Assembly: GCA_028023455.1 (NCBI GenBank)
Contig: JAQFVV010000959.1
Span: forward strand, 62,001-126,000
Source of the DNA: Epiperipatus broadwayi
Lineage: Eukaryota; Onychophora; Udeonychophora; Euonychophora; Peripatidae
DNA: 64,000 nt
Direction of reading: 5' to 3'
Position numbers and translations under genes: made by a program. Within the stretch, counting starts at the first letter, position 1. Every line of letters starts with the position of its first letter. Positions 1 through 13,399 of this stretch are shown here, in pieces. A model generated the notes under the pieces. The model saw nothing but the letters and a program-made list of their open reading frames with translations. It had not been told where the DNA came from and made no database searches.

Positions 1-104
1 TATGATCATGACAAAAATATATGGGGTACAGACCCTTTCAAAACAGACATGAGACAATGAAAAAAATTTGATCTTTTCATTATAATCATTATATATATAT
101 ATAT

Positions 105-2822
105 TGAAACGATAACTTTCCAAGCCCCTATCGTTTCACCATCAAACCTAATGACACTCTCATCTGTGCTAAGTTCGAACCTATTTAAATGTTAATAAAT
201 ATAAAATTCGTTCATGTCTGTATAAACAGTATTATATATTTACGTGCGAACGAACGCTATAATTAGATAGGATTAGTAAAATTATAGCGTACTAAAGTTA
301 TTTAATATTTCTAAAAGTGGTTATTATATTATTAAGTTAAGAGTAAATTATTAATTTTGTTGTTTAATATTGTAATTTCGTATGTGGATATATAATCTGT
401 GCTATATAGAAGAAAGACATGATTTAAAATATGTAAAAGCCAGTATCTAAAAATAATATTAAATGTCTTTAAAAATTGTTAAAAGATTTCTTGTTTTAAA
501 TATATTTCAGGGAAAAGTTTCTCGAAAATATATTTAAAAGCTATATCAAAATGTTTGTAAATTATTTTAATAAATATGTTAAAAATGTTTTCGTTTTAAA
601 AAAAATGTTAAAAAGTTGTTTTTAAATAGAAAGAGTTTCTATTATATGTAAGATTAAAAATAAAAGCTGGTCAAGTAATTAAAAGATTTTTAATTGTAAA
701 CAAGTGTAATTAACGACCACACCTGGAATTCGTAAAAAGTAAAACTAGTTGAAAATTTACTAATTAAAATCTCCTTAGATAAGAGTAAGTTATTTTAAAA
801 TCTAAATTAGACAGTTGTTTGCAACAAAAAATCTTAATTATAATAGCTTATGGAATGTTTTTAACATAAGTTATCTAAGATTTTAAAAATCTGGATTGTA
901 AAATTAAAAAATATTTAATTAAATTCCTGAGTTTAGTGAGTCTTGAGGCGATAGATTCCGATAAGGAAAAGATATAAATACTCTGTATTTTTAACAAGAA
1001 GAGAGCCATATTGTTAAAGAAAGAGAGCCATATTGTTAGTGAGAATTGCAGCCAGTCTTCACAATTGTTAATGTTTAACATGTCCGGCTAAAAGCGGGCA
1101 TCTTGTTGCTGTTACTCCGCGGGAGAACGGGGTTTCTCTTGTCGAAATGCCTAAACCACCATCATGCCGATAGAAGAGATGAGCCTAACATAATGGGAAA
1201 GATGATGCCACCCAGTCAAACTAAACCAAACCAACAGCCAAGAACTTGCAATCCAGATAAATCATACCAGTACCGTTTTATTTTTCAAACCGCAGAGCTC
1301 TGTGTAATTCTGTGTAAATGTAAATAATATCTATATAAGTTAGCTAACTTTCTTTTTAAAATAATGATAAAGCTAAATGTAATCAAAACTTAAATCCATT
1401 TAAATTAATATTTTAAATATGTCAATTGCTATCAAAATTTAATGTGTTAAAGTTTAAATAATCTGACTTATTTATATTTTTCTTTCATTTAAAGTACATT
1501 ATAAGTGTCTAATTTAAAGATATATCACTGCAGTTGTATCTATATTTCTTTGCTTATTTTATTTTAAATGCTTATTATATTTCATATGCCAATATTTCGA
1601 AACAGTGAGCACTTAATTTCATGTATATTTTAAGAAGATATTATTTGAAAATCTTCGTATAATTTGTAGCGTCAACTTTCTACACTGTTTCGAAATCCTA
1701 TTTTTTTTATTATTTAAATGATTTAATATGCGAAATGTGGCTCTTTTAATCAACCAGTTAAAAACTTAACCTTATAGTTTTATTTAAAATTAAATTTAGC
1801 CTTGATCATATTTATAAGTATATTTGACATTTAAATTCTTAAGTCCATAGAAATATACTTTCCCTCCTTAAACATTTATTATCTGTAAGTAACTTAATAG
1901 ATCGAGCATGTCAAAGTACAGATGTATTAATATCCCCTTTTAGTAGCATAGACATTTATTATCAGGCTACACAAGAGTTGGTCCCAATTTGATAGAGCTA
2001 ATATGCTATTAACTCGTATTTCATAGTATGAAATATACTATTCTTTGCTTGGTGGATGTGATATTATTTTATAAAATTATTCTCGTTTTGCTGCTATACG
2101 TAATATACGTATATCAAGATGGAGCCATGGCATTGCCAGCACATCTTCTCTTATAGGGTAGAGCAGTAGTGAAGCCTGAGCCAAGGCCAGGTTAGCACGT
2201 AAGTCCCCCGCCATTCCTGAACACAAATGTTCCTTTTCACGCAGCATTGCGATCGGTTACAGGGTACCAGCATTTGTCGCAAGAACTCTGAAGTTATTTC
2301 ATCCATCCGCAGAGCAACTTTTTCTATTATTGTTTACCTGTGCCATAGCACATTGGTAAAATCTTATTTCAGCCAACTCTCCCACCTTAACATAATGCTT
2401 AAAGCATTCTGAAATTTTCTATCGAAAGCCATGTTCGATCGATCATTACTTGAGCTGGTTTATGTGCTCATTATTAAATTATATTGTATATTTTAGTAAA
2501 TGAATTCATGATCAAAGTTTAATATAATTATTTATATACCAGCCACAAATGTAATAGGATTTGGCTTATCAAGATTTATAGACATAACGTAGTGATTAAT
2601 TATGTATCAATTGTAAACAATTCATAAGATGGGCAAATGTTAAACCCCTCTATGAAATTTAATGATTACTTATGTAAAGTGATTTTGAATTGTATATAAA
2701 AAGAGTATGTGTTCTCTTATCCACCCAATGTTTGTACATTCGATGCTGAAATGTGTAAAACTTATCAATTTCATGCCAATTGTAAATAAATATATAATTA
2801 ATTTAATGTATTTTGTTCTCTG
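105..2822 (+). repeat. LTR of E1, reversed and truncated
   Basis: It begins TGAAACGATAACTTTCC and matches the reverse complement of 5940-8657 throughout. It stops at GTTCTCTG (2814-2822), where it runs directly into the interior sequence GGGACAAAA. The ~350 bp next to the TGTAACAG end, present in the other three LTRs of the window, are missing. The first ~12 bp of the interior, as seen in E2, are missing too. It carries the same diagnostic segment (around 2695-2735) as the right LTR of E1 and lacks the 27 bp insertion found in both E2 LTRs, so it belongs with its partner and not with E2. Confidence 0.85.
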
Positions 2823-3236
2823 GGGACAAAAAAAATAACAAAAAAAAAAGGAATTTACTTACAGTTGGCTATTAAATAATTTGATAAGCTTTTTTTTTTT
2901 TTTTTTTACTAGTAATATTAAATCAATTAAGCTACCACATAGAGATGAAAAACATATAAACCCAATTGCCTGCTACATTCTATACTTAGGAACTTTATAC
3001 ATATTAGACAATCAATTATTACAAAAAAAAAATACGACTAAATTAAAAGTTTAAAAGCAAACCACACAAAATAGAATATTGTCAAATATTTACATTAAAC
3101 AAACTTTTATATCCTACTGGATATACGTCAATTAATATGCAATGGGATGTTAATTTTATATATATAATAAGGATAATTTATAAACTATATAATGATAAGG
3201 AAAGGCAGATCATAACAAATATATACATATTTTTAT

Positions 3237-4610
3237 CTAAATAGGATATGGTGGTACATTAAGTAACTCTTCTTTATCTGACATAAAACAGCACCCGAAT
3301 ATAATGTCATCCTCTTCTTCTGATGTCCATCCATATCCCTTATACTCATCTTCCCATCTCACAGGCGGTCGTACTGGGTGCATTACTTGACTGTGTGCAA
3401 ACTCATTTCCACTATCTATAACTTCCTTATCCGATCTTCTATTTAAGTCTACTCCTTCATAGCTAGAGAAATACTTTGGGTGCCTTCCAGATTTGTTCTT
3501 TCCAAATAGTAGGGTTTGAATCCGTTCTTTCTCTCTCCCTCTGTTCTTCCCCTGGTGAACATCTGCGGCTGACTCTTGCCTTCTCTCTGTCCATCCCAGC
3601 CTTGATTTCTTCCTACTTGTGTATGGATCCTTTCTTTTCCTTTTCTTCTTGTTCTTTATGGTACTCATCGATTCATACTTCCCATACAGTCCACCTATTT
3701 CCCAAAGCTCTCTATCCAACTCTGTTCTGTCCTGCTGGAGCTCCCGCTTTCTATCTTCTACTATCGCCTCAATATTTACACATTTGGATTCTTTATTCTC
3801 AGTCTCTACTATATTCTCCAGTGTGTCTTTGCTATCCCACATTTCCAATTCGGTCCTCTTCAAAAGGAAATGGCAACTTTCATCATCCCCTTCATTAATC
3901 TCTGGCTTGCTCATTTTGTCCAGCTCAGTTTTCCTCAACTCTTCCTTTTCCACTGGTTTTAGCTCTTCTTTTACTATTATATCAATTTTAATATGTTCTT
4001 CTTCTAGCATTGTGCTATCAGACTTTACTTCTTCTCCCTGATCTGACACTAACTCTATCTCATCCTCTACAGTATTCTGCATTTCCTTGCCATTTTCGTC
4101 CTGTGCTTTTTCTATCTTCTCTGTGAGTTTTACTGGAATCTCCTCACTTTTTAGCTGGCATCCCTGCAGGATTTTACACAGTTTTTCTTCTATGTCTTTT
4201 CTAATCTGTGCTCTTCCTTCCTCACATCACCTGCCCAAAGCTTCAAAACATTCCATTTCTAGATTATTTCTATGATCCCTCTCTTCTGCCTCCTGCCTAA
4301 TTTGCTTTAATAGTGACTCCATCATTGAGTTCATATTCCAGCATTCTTTCTTAATTTCTTCTATAGGTCTCTGTTCAGATCCCGTGGTGTCTGGCTTTTC
4401 TGACATGGCCACGCTTTGATATATCGATGCCTTTTCCCTAATCTGGCTCGTACTTGCTTCCCCTTCCTTGTCTCCCTCTGTGCTGCTACTCTCTTCCATA
4501 ATTTCTTTTCCCGATCTTAATATAATACCCCTACACATTCCTTCTTTTCCTGTTTTCCCTTCTTCCTTTTCGCTCACTACTTCCCTTTCTTCTTCCATAC
4601 TATTATCCAT
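3237..4610 (-). pseudogene. E1 internal ORF, acidic/basic charged protein, one in-frame stop
   Basis: Read on the minus strand from ATG at 4610, this is one frame of 458 codons broken only by TGA at 4227-4229. The product starts MDNSMEEER and is very rich in E, K, S and T. The middle is acidic, followed by a lysine/arginine cluster (KKKRKRK) that could be a nuclear or nucleic-acid-binding signal, then SGRHPKYFSSYEG, and a C-terminal part with RPPVRWEDEYKGYGW. I see no CCHC knuckle, protease or RT motif. By position in an LTR element a Gag-like role is the simplest guess, but I do not recognise the family. Copy E2 has CGA (Arg) where E1 has this TGA, so the stop is probably a CpG decay mutation. 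Confidence 0.6.
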
Positions 4611-5590
4611 TTTAATATACTAACAAAATTTTTTTTCTCTTTTTAATGGCTCCATTTGTTTTTGCTAAAGTTTTTTGGTTTTTGTTTGCTTTACTAACTT
4701 GGCTAATTGCTGCACTCCACAAAGAAAATGATCTGTCTCCTACTCATCTCAACACCTATGCCTAACTCTATTAATACACCTAACTTCTCACTATACATTC
4801 GCTTGATGCCCACCCAACATTTAACTAACAGTGAAATAAATTTAAATATATATATAACAACAAAAATTATAAAATGCAACTCACCCTTGGTTTCTTGCAG
4901 CTGTTTTTTTTTTTAAATTTTCCACGGTTCATGGTTATAATTTAATTTACACATCTGTGCTAGTTTCGAACCTTTTAAGATTTGATTTGACCTTACATTT
5001 ATTTCCTTCTCTTTCTCGTTCAATCCAATTCATAAAACATAAAACAAATAATAGATCCCCCTTTTTCTCTTTTTACTCCTGATGACAAAATTTATGTGAG
5101 AACGATTTGACATTTATTCAAATCATCCTCGGGCGCCAGTCACAGTGAGCAAGAAAGTTTACACAACATATATTTTAAATCCCTTTAAAAATTCTACTAT
5201 GCATCTATATAAATAATTTTTATATAATAAAATAATAATCTATTCAGAGTATGGAATTAATTGATGTTCAAACTCAGGAACAAAAAAATCTATACATATA
5301 CATTATTTTGGAAAACGAAAAAAAATTTAATTCAAAATCATTAATTTTAAACAAAAGAATTTTATCTCTATACTCATTCTCCTCAGGGGTGGAAATAAGT
5401 TACATGCCCCATGATTTTGGGCGTACAAACCCGGGGAAAAAATACTACATATATATTATTCATTATTATTTAAAATGGAAGGCAAAAAAACATTATATGT
5501 ACATATTAAATGCTCTACAGGGTATTGCAGGGTATGGGAATATCGAATAGCCACACGATGGGTGCCCAAACCCGGTGAAAAAAAATACTA
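4611..5590 (-). other. E1 interior, non-coding segment beside the right LTR
   Basis: About 1 kb without a supported frame, shared with E2 (50930-51936). A motif of the form CAAACCCGG-GAAAAAATACTA occurs twice, near 5426-5451 and 5567-5589; the second abuts the LTR. It is A/G-rich and resembles a polypurine tract for plus-strand synthesis, which would put the element's RNA sense on the plus strand, opposite to the ORF. Confidence 0.4.
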
Positions 5591-8500
5591 TGTAACAGTC
5601 AAGTTTGTACATTCGCGTAACAGAATTCAGAATCCAAGCAAAAGAGACCGAAGCTGACCAGACTAGGACTGTAACATCCCGAGTCCGACCGCACTTCAAC
5701 TCATAAGCCAGGATTCCAAGACTCAAGACCCTACGAATGACCACCTTGAAATTACACGTAGTATACCTCTTTCCACACGGCCGACATAGGTCACGGAGAA
5801 GCGATAAGACTGATGAATAAAAGAAAGGTTCTTAATTGACTAAAATATCACTAAATTTAATTTAACTTAATGTATAGTTTCCACATATATAGACTATAAA
5901 TAGTAATTAGAATTGGATTGAATTAGATCAATAACAAAACAGAGAACGAAATACATTAAATTAATTATATATTTATTTACAATTGGCATGAAATTGATAA
6001 GTTTTACACATTTCAGCGTCGAATGTACAAACATTGGGTGGATAAGAGAACACATTCTTTTTTTATATACAAGTCAAAATCACTTTACATAAGTAATCAT
6101 TAAATTTCATAGAGGGGTTTAACATATGCACATCTTATGAATTGTTTACAATTGATACATAATTACTACATTATGTCTATAAATCTCGATAAGCCAAATC
6201 CTATTACATTTGTGGCTGGTATATAAATAATTATATTAAACTTTGATCATGAATTCATTTACTAAAATATACAATATAATTTAATAATGAGCGCATAAAC
6301 CAGCTCAAGTAATGATCGATCGAACATGGCTTTCGATAGAAAATTTTAGAATGCTGAAAGCATTATGTTAAGGTGGGAGAGTTGGCTGAAATAAGATTTT
6401 ACCAATGCGCTATGGCACAGGTAAACAATAATAGAAAAAGGCGCTCTGCAGATGGATGAAATAACTTCAGAGTTCTTGCGACAAACGCCGGTACCCTGTA
6501 ACCGATCGCAATGCTGCGTGAAAAGGAACATTTGTGTTCAGGAATGGTGGGGGACTTACATGCTAACCTGGCCTTGGCTCAGGCTTTGCTACTGCTCTAC
6601 CCTATAAGAGAAGATGTGCTGGCAACGCCGTGGCTCCATCTTGAGATACGTATATTACATATAGCAGCAAAACGAGAATAATTTTATAAAATAATATCAC
6701 ATCCGCCAAGCAAAGAATAGTATATTTCATACTATGAAATACGAGTTAATAGCATATTAGCTCTATCAAATTGGGACCAACTCTTGTGTAGCCTGATAAT
6801 AAATGTCTATGCTACTAAAAGGGGATATTAATACATCTGTACTTTGACATGCTCGATCTATTAAGTTACTTACAGATAATAAATGTTTAAGGAGGGAAAG
6901 TATATTTCTATGGACTTAAGAATTTAAATGTCAAATATACTTATAAATATGATCAAGGCTAAATTTAATTTTAAATAAAACTATAAGGTTAAGTTTTTAA
7001 CTGGTTGATTAAAAGAGCCACATTTCGCATATTAAATCATCTAAATAAAAAAAAAAATAGGATTTCGAAACAGCGTAGAAAGTTGATGCTACAAACAAAT
7101 TATACGAAGATTTTCAAATAATATCTTCTTAAAATATACATGAAATTAAGTGCTCACTGTTTCGAAATATTGGCATAAGGAAATATAATAAGCATTTAAA
7201 ATAAAATAAGCAAAGAAATATAGACACAACCACAGTGATATAACTTTAAATTAGACACTTATAATGTACTTTAAATGAAAGGAAAATATAAATAAGTCAG
7301 ATTATTTAAACTTTAACACATTAAATTTTGATAGCAATTGACATATTTAAAATATTAATTTAAATGGATTTAAGTTTTGATTACATTTAGCTTTATCATT
7401 ATTTTAAAAAGAAAGTTAGCTAACTTATATAGATATTATTTACATTTACACAGAATTACACAGAGCTCTGTGGTTTGAAAAATAAAATGGTACCAGTATG
7501 ATTTATCTGGACTGCAAGTTCTTGACTGTTGGTTTGGTTTAGTTTGACTGGGTGGCATCATCTTTCCCATTATGTTAGGCTCGTCTCTTCTATTGGCATG
7601 ATGGTGGTTTAGGCATTTTGACGAGAGAAACCCCATTCTCCCGCGGAGTAACAGCAACAAGATGCCCGCTTTTAGCCGGACATGTTAAACATTAACAATT
7701 GTGAAGACTGGCTGCAATTCTCACTAACAATATGGCTCTCTTTCTTTAACAATATGGCTCTCTTCTTGTTAAAAATACAGAGTATTTATATCTTTTCCTT
7801 ATCGGAATCTTCGCCTCAAGACTCACTAAACTCAGGAATTTAATTAAATATTTTTCAATTTTACAATCCAGATTTTTAAAATCTTAGATAACTTATATTA
7901 GAAACATTCCATAAGCTATTATAATTAAGATTTTTCGTTGCAAACAATTGTCCAATTTAGATTTTAAAATAACTTACTCTTATCTAAGGAGATTTTAATT
8001 AGTAAATTTTCAACTAGTTTTACTTTTTACGAATTCCAGGTGTGGTCGTTAATGACACTTGTTTACAATTAAAAATCTTTTAATTACTTGACCAGCTTTT
8101 ATTTTTAATCTTACATATAATAGAAACTCTTTCTATTTAAAAACAACTTTTTAACATTTTTTTTAAAACGAAAACATTTTTAACATATTTATTAAAATAA
8201 TTTACAAACATTTTGATATAGCTTTTAAATATATGTTCGAGAAACTTTTCCCTGAAATATATTTAAAACAAGAAATCTTTTAACAATTTTTAAAGACATT
8301 TAATATTATTTTTAGATACTGGCTTTTACATATTTTAAATCATGTCTTTCTTCTATATAGCACAGATTATATATCCACATACGAAATTACAATATTAAAC
8401 AACAAAATTAATAATTTACTCTTAACTTAATAATATAATAACCACTTTTAGAAATATTAAATAACTTTAGTACGCTATAATTTTACTAATCCTATCTAAT

Positions 8501-8657
8501 TATAGCGTTCGTTCGCACGTAAATATATAATACTGTTTATACAGACATGAACGAATTTTATATTTATTAACATTTAAATAGGTTCGAACTTAGCACAGAT
8601 GAGAGTGTCATTAGGTTTGATGGTGAAACGATAGGGGCTTGGAAAGTTATCATTTCA
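5591..8657 (-). repeat. LTR of E1, right copy
   Basis: It runs from TGTAACAGTCAAG to GGAAAGTTATCATTTCA and is 3067 bp. It aligns nearly without gaps to the LTRs at 46109-49104 and 51937-54956, and in reverse to 105-2822. Short frames of 61 and 74 codons recur at the same places in LTR copies but look like by-products of copying. A GC-richer block lies at 6340-6640. Confidence 0.88.
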
Positions 8658-11600
8658 ATATATATATTCTAACTAAATAAAAATTCAAGAGGACCATTTC
8701 TAACTAAAATGCACTAATCTAAATCTTGGTTTTTAAAAGATGAACATTTTCTTAATTATAAATTAACGAAAGATGCATTTCTTAAGTATCAATTAAATAT
8801 GCGATGCATCAATTATATATATTCTAGTATAATACGTATAGATTAAATAATTTCTAAGTATAGATTTAATATAATAATTTCTCAGGTACAATGTATAGAT
8901 TAATATATTTCATACGTATAACTTTAATATAACAATCTCCTTCGTGCGACCGCGTTACAAGCCTATTGTAACTAAATAAAAATCACTTCTACCAAATGAA
9001 AACTTATTCTTTATTTTGTTAACCTTATAAAAACTTATTAAATTAACATGAAACGCATTTTGCAATCTCTCGATCGGTCATTTGCATTGTATTTTAAATA
9101 TAACTAAAACGATTGGGAGAGCTTACAAATAGCATATATATTATTGGATAGTTTAAGCTAATTATAACTTTATTCTAACCAATGAGAATTTTATTCAAAT
9201 GATCGCACATCCACGTTATGGATTGATTGTACTATATTTAAATCCATATGGCATTTACACACTTGCAGATAAATTGCATGTCAATTATAACATTTTAAGA
9301 ATGGATCGATGGATGCTTCACCATTCTCAGCTGACCCTATTTCTGAGGCCTACTGAGATGATGGTGATGATACAGACAATCTATAAGCTTAATTTCCAGG
9401 GCACCAAATTGCAACTCTAATACAATATACAGGTTAAATCTCAATTCAATACTCTTAGTAATAATATTTCATGAATGGGTTAATACACAATCGATTTAGA
9501 GAACACTGAGAATGCATTAAAATTGACAATATTAATATCTTTAAGAATTCCAGGTTATTCTCAGAACATTCCCCATTCACTATGATTAAAGCTACAATTA
9601 AATTTTATTCTAATTATAAAGTTCTATATTCATCTCCACCTTCCTGATCCACTCCATCATCTTCACATCCATATGTCTATTACACTATTATTTATTTTAT
9701 CATTACATTTTACATTTTTGCTAGCTCCTTTCTTTCATTACAATCTCTTCTCAGGGTTTTTCGAATATTTAGGTATGGAAATCGAATAAGCTGCGATAGG
9801 TTATTGGTGATAAATACTCCTCTCTTGATCGCCTCCAAGGTGATCTCGGTTGTCTTTAATGCAGTTTAATATTAATTTACATTAAAGATCGGAATATTTT
9901 AAGCTTATTAAATCTTTATAAAACATCATAAAACATAGTCGCAATTATAACAAAATTATATAATAACAAAATGCATCTAGAGAGGGGTTTGAATACAACG
10001 GATGGGGAAAGGATTTTATGCCCACCCTCTGCACTCGCTATCACTCAATACTATCTCCATTCACGGTTTATACTTCAACAATATTAAATTATTTGGTAAT
10101 TTTAAGTATTTGAAATTAACCTTTTAAATAATTTTACTAAATATTAGTTATATACATGATAATTCAAATATTAATAATAATATATCGATGTATGATTGGA
10201 TTGGAAATATCTAGATAATAATAACCCACAAAAACATTAAGACATACGCAAATTTTATTTAAAACAAATAACAAACTTTATTTGACAAACTATAATTTAA
10301 TACAAAAACATACACATTATATTTATGCTTTCATTTTATCTTAAATCTACTGAATACCAATTTCTGTTGTGTTCAATGCCTTCCCTTTTATTACTGATAT
10401 ATTTTAGAAAATACATAATCGATTTCTCCCCTAATTAAATTTAATAATTTTAGTTAACAAATCTATAGTTGATATTCCTTCGCAAATTTCTTGATCTTAT
10501 CCTATAATCCTGATTAAATATTCTTTTGCCCTAATCTTTACAACAGAGATATCTTAATAATAGTGAGACTAAGTCATTGCAAATAAATTGGCATTAAGAT
10601 CAACCATCATTATAGTGCACACTCTATGCTCATGTTCTTATGACACAATAATATTTTAACAATACTACCTTTCCAGCAAAGTTCTCAGCTGGCCATGTAA
10701 ATATTTATTAATTAAATTTATATATGCATTGCTCACGCTTAGGCTTAAACATTTCTAAGTTTTATCTAACCCTTAACATTTATTAACTTAATTATGTTTG
10801 GCTCGAATGCTAAATCAAATCTACAAAAACAATATTCAAATACACCAATCGCACATACATTATCTGCATTCATTCTGCCATTAAATTGAGTTTGCGACCT
10901 GGTGTCCAATACTTATAATAATGCTTATCATGGCTATCCTCTCAGACACACGTAAGGAATATCAAATATTAATATGAGGCAGGCAGTGACCCGAATAAGA
11001 GAACCTTTTCACTAAGGTTGAGATATGCTAGGATTTTTATCGCTAGTCATATGAAAACATAGGTATACCAATTACCTCTGACCATCAAAATAAGAAACCT
11101 TACGGTGTAGAGAATACTCAAGTGGGAAAACTCTTCCGCTGGGTTCAAATACTTTATGAATATCACATAAATCTTAGTGAGCTAGACTTCACTGAGTTTG
11201 TGGAGATCTTTGTCTATCCACACACATACAGGTCAAAACATCGAATTGTACAAGTAAAACTTTTACAACCTTAATATTCTTGCAAATTAGTGTACTGGAA
11301 TATGAACCCATAAATTTTCCAAGCATAAATCAGCTTGTTTCTGGCCTTAAATCTTATATCAGTAACAATAAGAAATGCGCATAAAATTCTCAAAACTATT
11401 TCCATGCACTTTTATAAAAAAATGATGATGATGCAACTCAATAGACAAGCAATTCATTTATAAGTCTAAGCATTTGACAATAACTTCTTATGCTAATAAC
11501 AACATCTCTAAGTGTTTTTTTTAAAATTGTTTGTAAAGCATTTTAAATAAGGCATATCAGAATGACATGATATAAATTTCACCTACCCCCAAAATGACAA

Positions 11601-13370
11601 TAATAGCAAAAGCATTTAAATAAACATATATAAAATCATCTGAAATCAATCTCTACCCCCAAAATAATACAATGGTAATTATCACATGAATTAATTTTAA
11701 AGTAGATGATATACATGATACACTACAAAGAAAGAAATTCTTTTTTGTTTATATTAAATGTCCTACACACATTTTTTTTATATATTAAATGTCCTACACA
11801 CATAAAGAGCAAATAATAAATAAAAATTATACTTATATAAGTCTTTTAGCGGGTGTCCTTCCAGGTTCCTGATTTCTACTTTTCTTTTTTTTTCCATTCC
11901 TCCTTGACCAGTTTATAAGAGCATATAAGTCCTTGTAGTAAAAAGTTCTTTTGATAGTTTGGTTCCTCTGGTATTATATATACGATTTGTATATTGTTGA
12001 AAGAGTTCCTCAATTTTATGTTTATGCATATTAAATTTAAATAGCATTCGTTTAACTCTTTCACAATATAGGTCTGTTGATTTTTGATTGTCCTTTTCCA
12101 TTTTGAATTCATTTTATATATTTAAATTGACTTGCATATACTGCACACCAAACTTCTGAGTTTTCAATTTTACTATTTGCTGATATAAGTATGATTATTG
12201 GGTTAACTTCTGGAGATTAAAAATGTATGTGCCCACTTAAAATTTATTCACTATACATTGTCTTCTCTTAAGACAATGTTAGATTTAGCCAAGTCATTTT
12301 GAAGAGACAAAAAGTCCAATAAAAACGATTTTAAATTTTATAACAGTTTTCTTTAAGTCAATGACGGAAAACTGCAACAGATAAGAAAGTTTAAAAATAA
12401 AAGAGCCTTTTTTTTAAACAGGTTTTTATAGAGAAAATCCATCTGCTTACTTTCTCTTTCTTAATTAATTGGCATGTTCCCCCTTCTCAATTAATTTTAA
12501 CCCTTTTGCTCTTTCAGAAAAACAGGCCTAAATTCCTTATCTTTATTTTAAACAGAGATAATTAACCCTACAATTTAACAGCTATAATTGCCAATTAATT
12601 TTTAACATTTGACAGACCATTCATGTTAATGGTCTAAATTAATAGTCCACTTAAATTCCTTAGTGAAAATTGGCATTATTTAAATGCCTCTGATAATTGA
12701 CTAAGTAAGATAACACTTGAAACTTATACTAAAAGTAAATAACAGAACAGTAATCTTACTTTTTCCATTTAATAGTGAAACAAAATATATATTGCAGCTG
12801 TTTCAAACTCAGACTTTGAATTAAATTTGGCTGCTAATATTAACTTATTAAAATGATTTTAATTTCTTATTTAAAAATTGCTTTACAACATGATAAGTAA
12901 TGATTACTGATTGTAAATTTTACAATCAAAATATATAATTAGATTATATACACACACACATCGCAGGTATATAATTTTTTTAATTAACCTTTAATGCTTT
13001 AATCCTTAATTATAATCCTTTATTATTATAACTACACTATTATTTACTTTAATAAACCATTTCCTTATAACTCATTATAAAACAATTTTCACTCATCACT
13101 ATCTAATGTAGTTTTTAATAGTCACACATCTCCCTTTTCTCAGTCAACCTATCAACAAACATATAAATCTTGCTTTTCTAATATTTTCTTAATATTAACT
13201 TGACCCATAAATAAAACCAAAATAATCCTCTGGTTATAAACACATTAACAATAAATTTTTTGATTGCTTACTAGGTCAAACATACGCAATCCCTTATAAA
13301 TATGGGTTCAAACCTAGTCTTTACTAAAATCTTTTCTTATTAAAGGAAAAAAATACATACATTATGAGGA
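8658..13370. other. AT-rich region without recognisable genes
   Basis: No frame longer than ~80 codons and none with a recognisable motif. Small structures only: a 22 bp unit repeated twice at 11749-11803, a perfect 10 bp stem with 5 nt loop at 12255-12279, and a short tRNA-arm-like stem at 13270-13318 around GGGTTCAAACC. I see no sign of a protein-coding element here. Confidence 0.5.
12255..12279. repeat. Perfect 10 bp inverted repeat
   Basis: ACATTGTCTT, five bases, then AAGACAATGT. It is not followed by a T run that would suggest a terminator; role unknown. Confidence 0.6.
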
Positions 13371-13399
13371 AAATTTGGATGGAACCTTCTCTTTCATGG

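Larger units (their letters stand above)
105..8657 (-). mobile_element. Long-LTR element copy E1, with opposite-facing terminal repeats
   Basis: A 2718 bp terminal repeat (105-2822) and a 3067 bp repeat (5591-8657) flank a 2768 bp interior. The right repeat starts TGTAACAG and ends CATTTCA, the TG...CA form of LTRs. The left repeat is the same sequence reversed, so both outer ends of the element carry the TGAAAC end. The interior holds one degraded frame on the minus strand. No reverse transcriptase, integrase or protease can be seen, so it resembles a non-autonomous large retrotransposon derivative. Flanks on both sides are alternating AT, so a duplication of 4 bp (atat) fits but cannot be proven. 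A DIRS-like element with inverted ends was considered, but copy E2 of the same family has ordinary direct repeats. Confidence 0.75.

Noticed and set aside
2227-2412. 61-codon frame (MFLFTQHCDRLQGT...) repeated in all four LTRs
   Set aside because: All four LTRs are near copies, so persistence of a short frame is expected; no motif or codon-level constraint visible. The 74-codon frame at 1103-1327 and 7436-7660 is rejected for the same reason.
3476-4041. Plus-strand frames of 140 codons inside the E1 interior (and counterparts at 49762-50321 in E2)
   Set aside because: Hydrophobic mirror frames of the charged minus-strand ORF; conserved only because the opposite strand is.
5089-5120. CTGATGA followed by GAGAACG in the E1 interior, a possible hammerhead
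   Set aside because: No stem II can form between the two parts and GAAA is GAAC; also in E2 without compensation.
105-8657. E1 as a DIRS-type element because of its inverted ends
   Set aside because: Sister copy E2 has ordinary direct LTRs and no tyrosine recombinase is present.
9199-9420. 73-codon plus-strand frame
   Set aside because: No motif or supporting context; expected by chance in a region of this length.
11876-12112. 78-codon minus-strand frame rich in Lys and Asn
   Set aside because: Composition is that of AT-rich DNA, no motif, overlaps another equally long frame.
13270-13318. GGGTTCAAACC with a 7 bp stem as a tRNA gene
   Set aside because: Only 49 nt, no acceptor or D arm; a T-arm-like resemblance alone.
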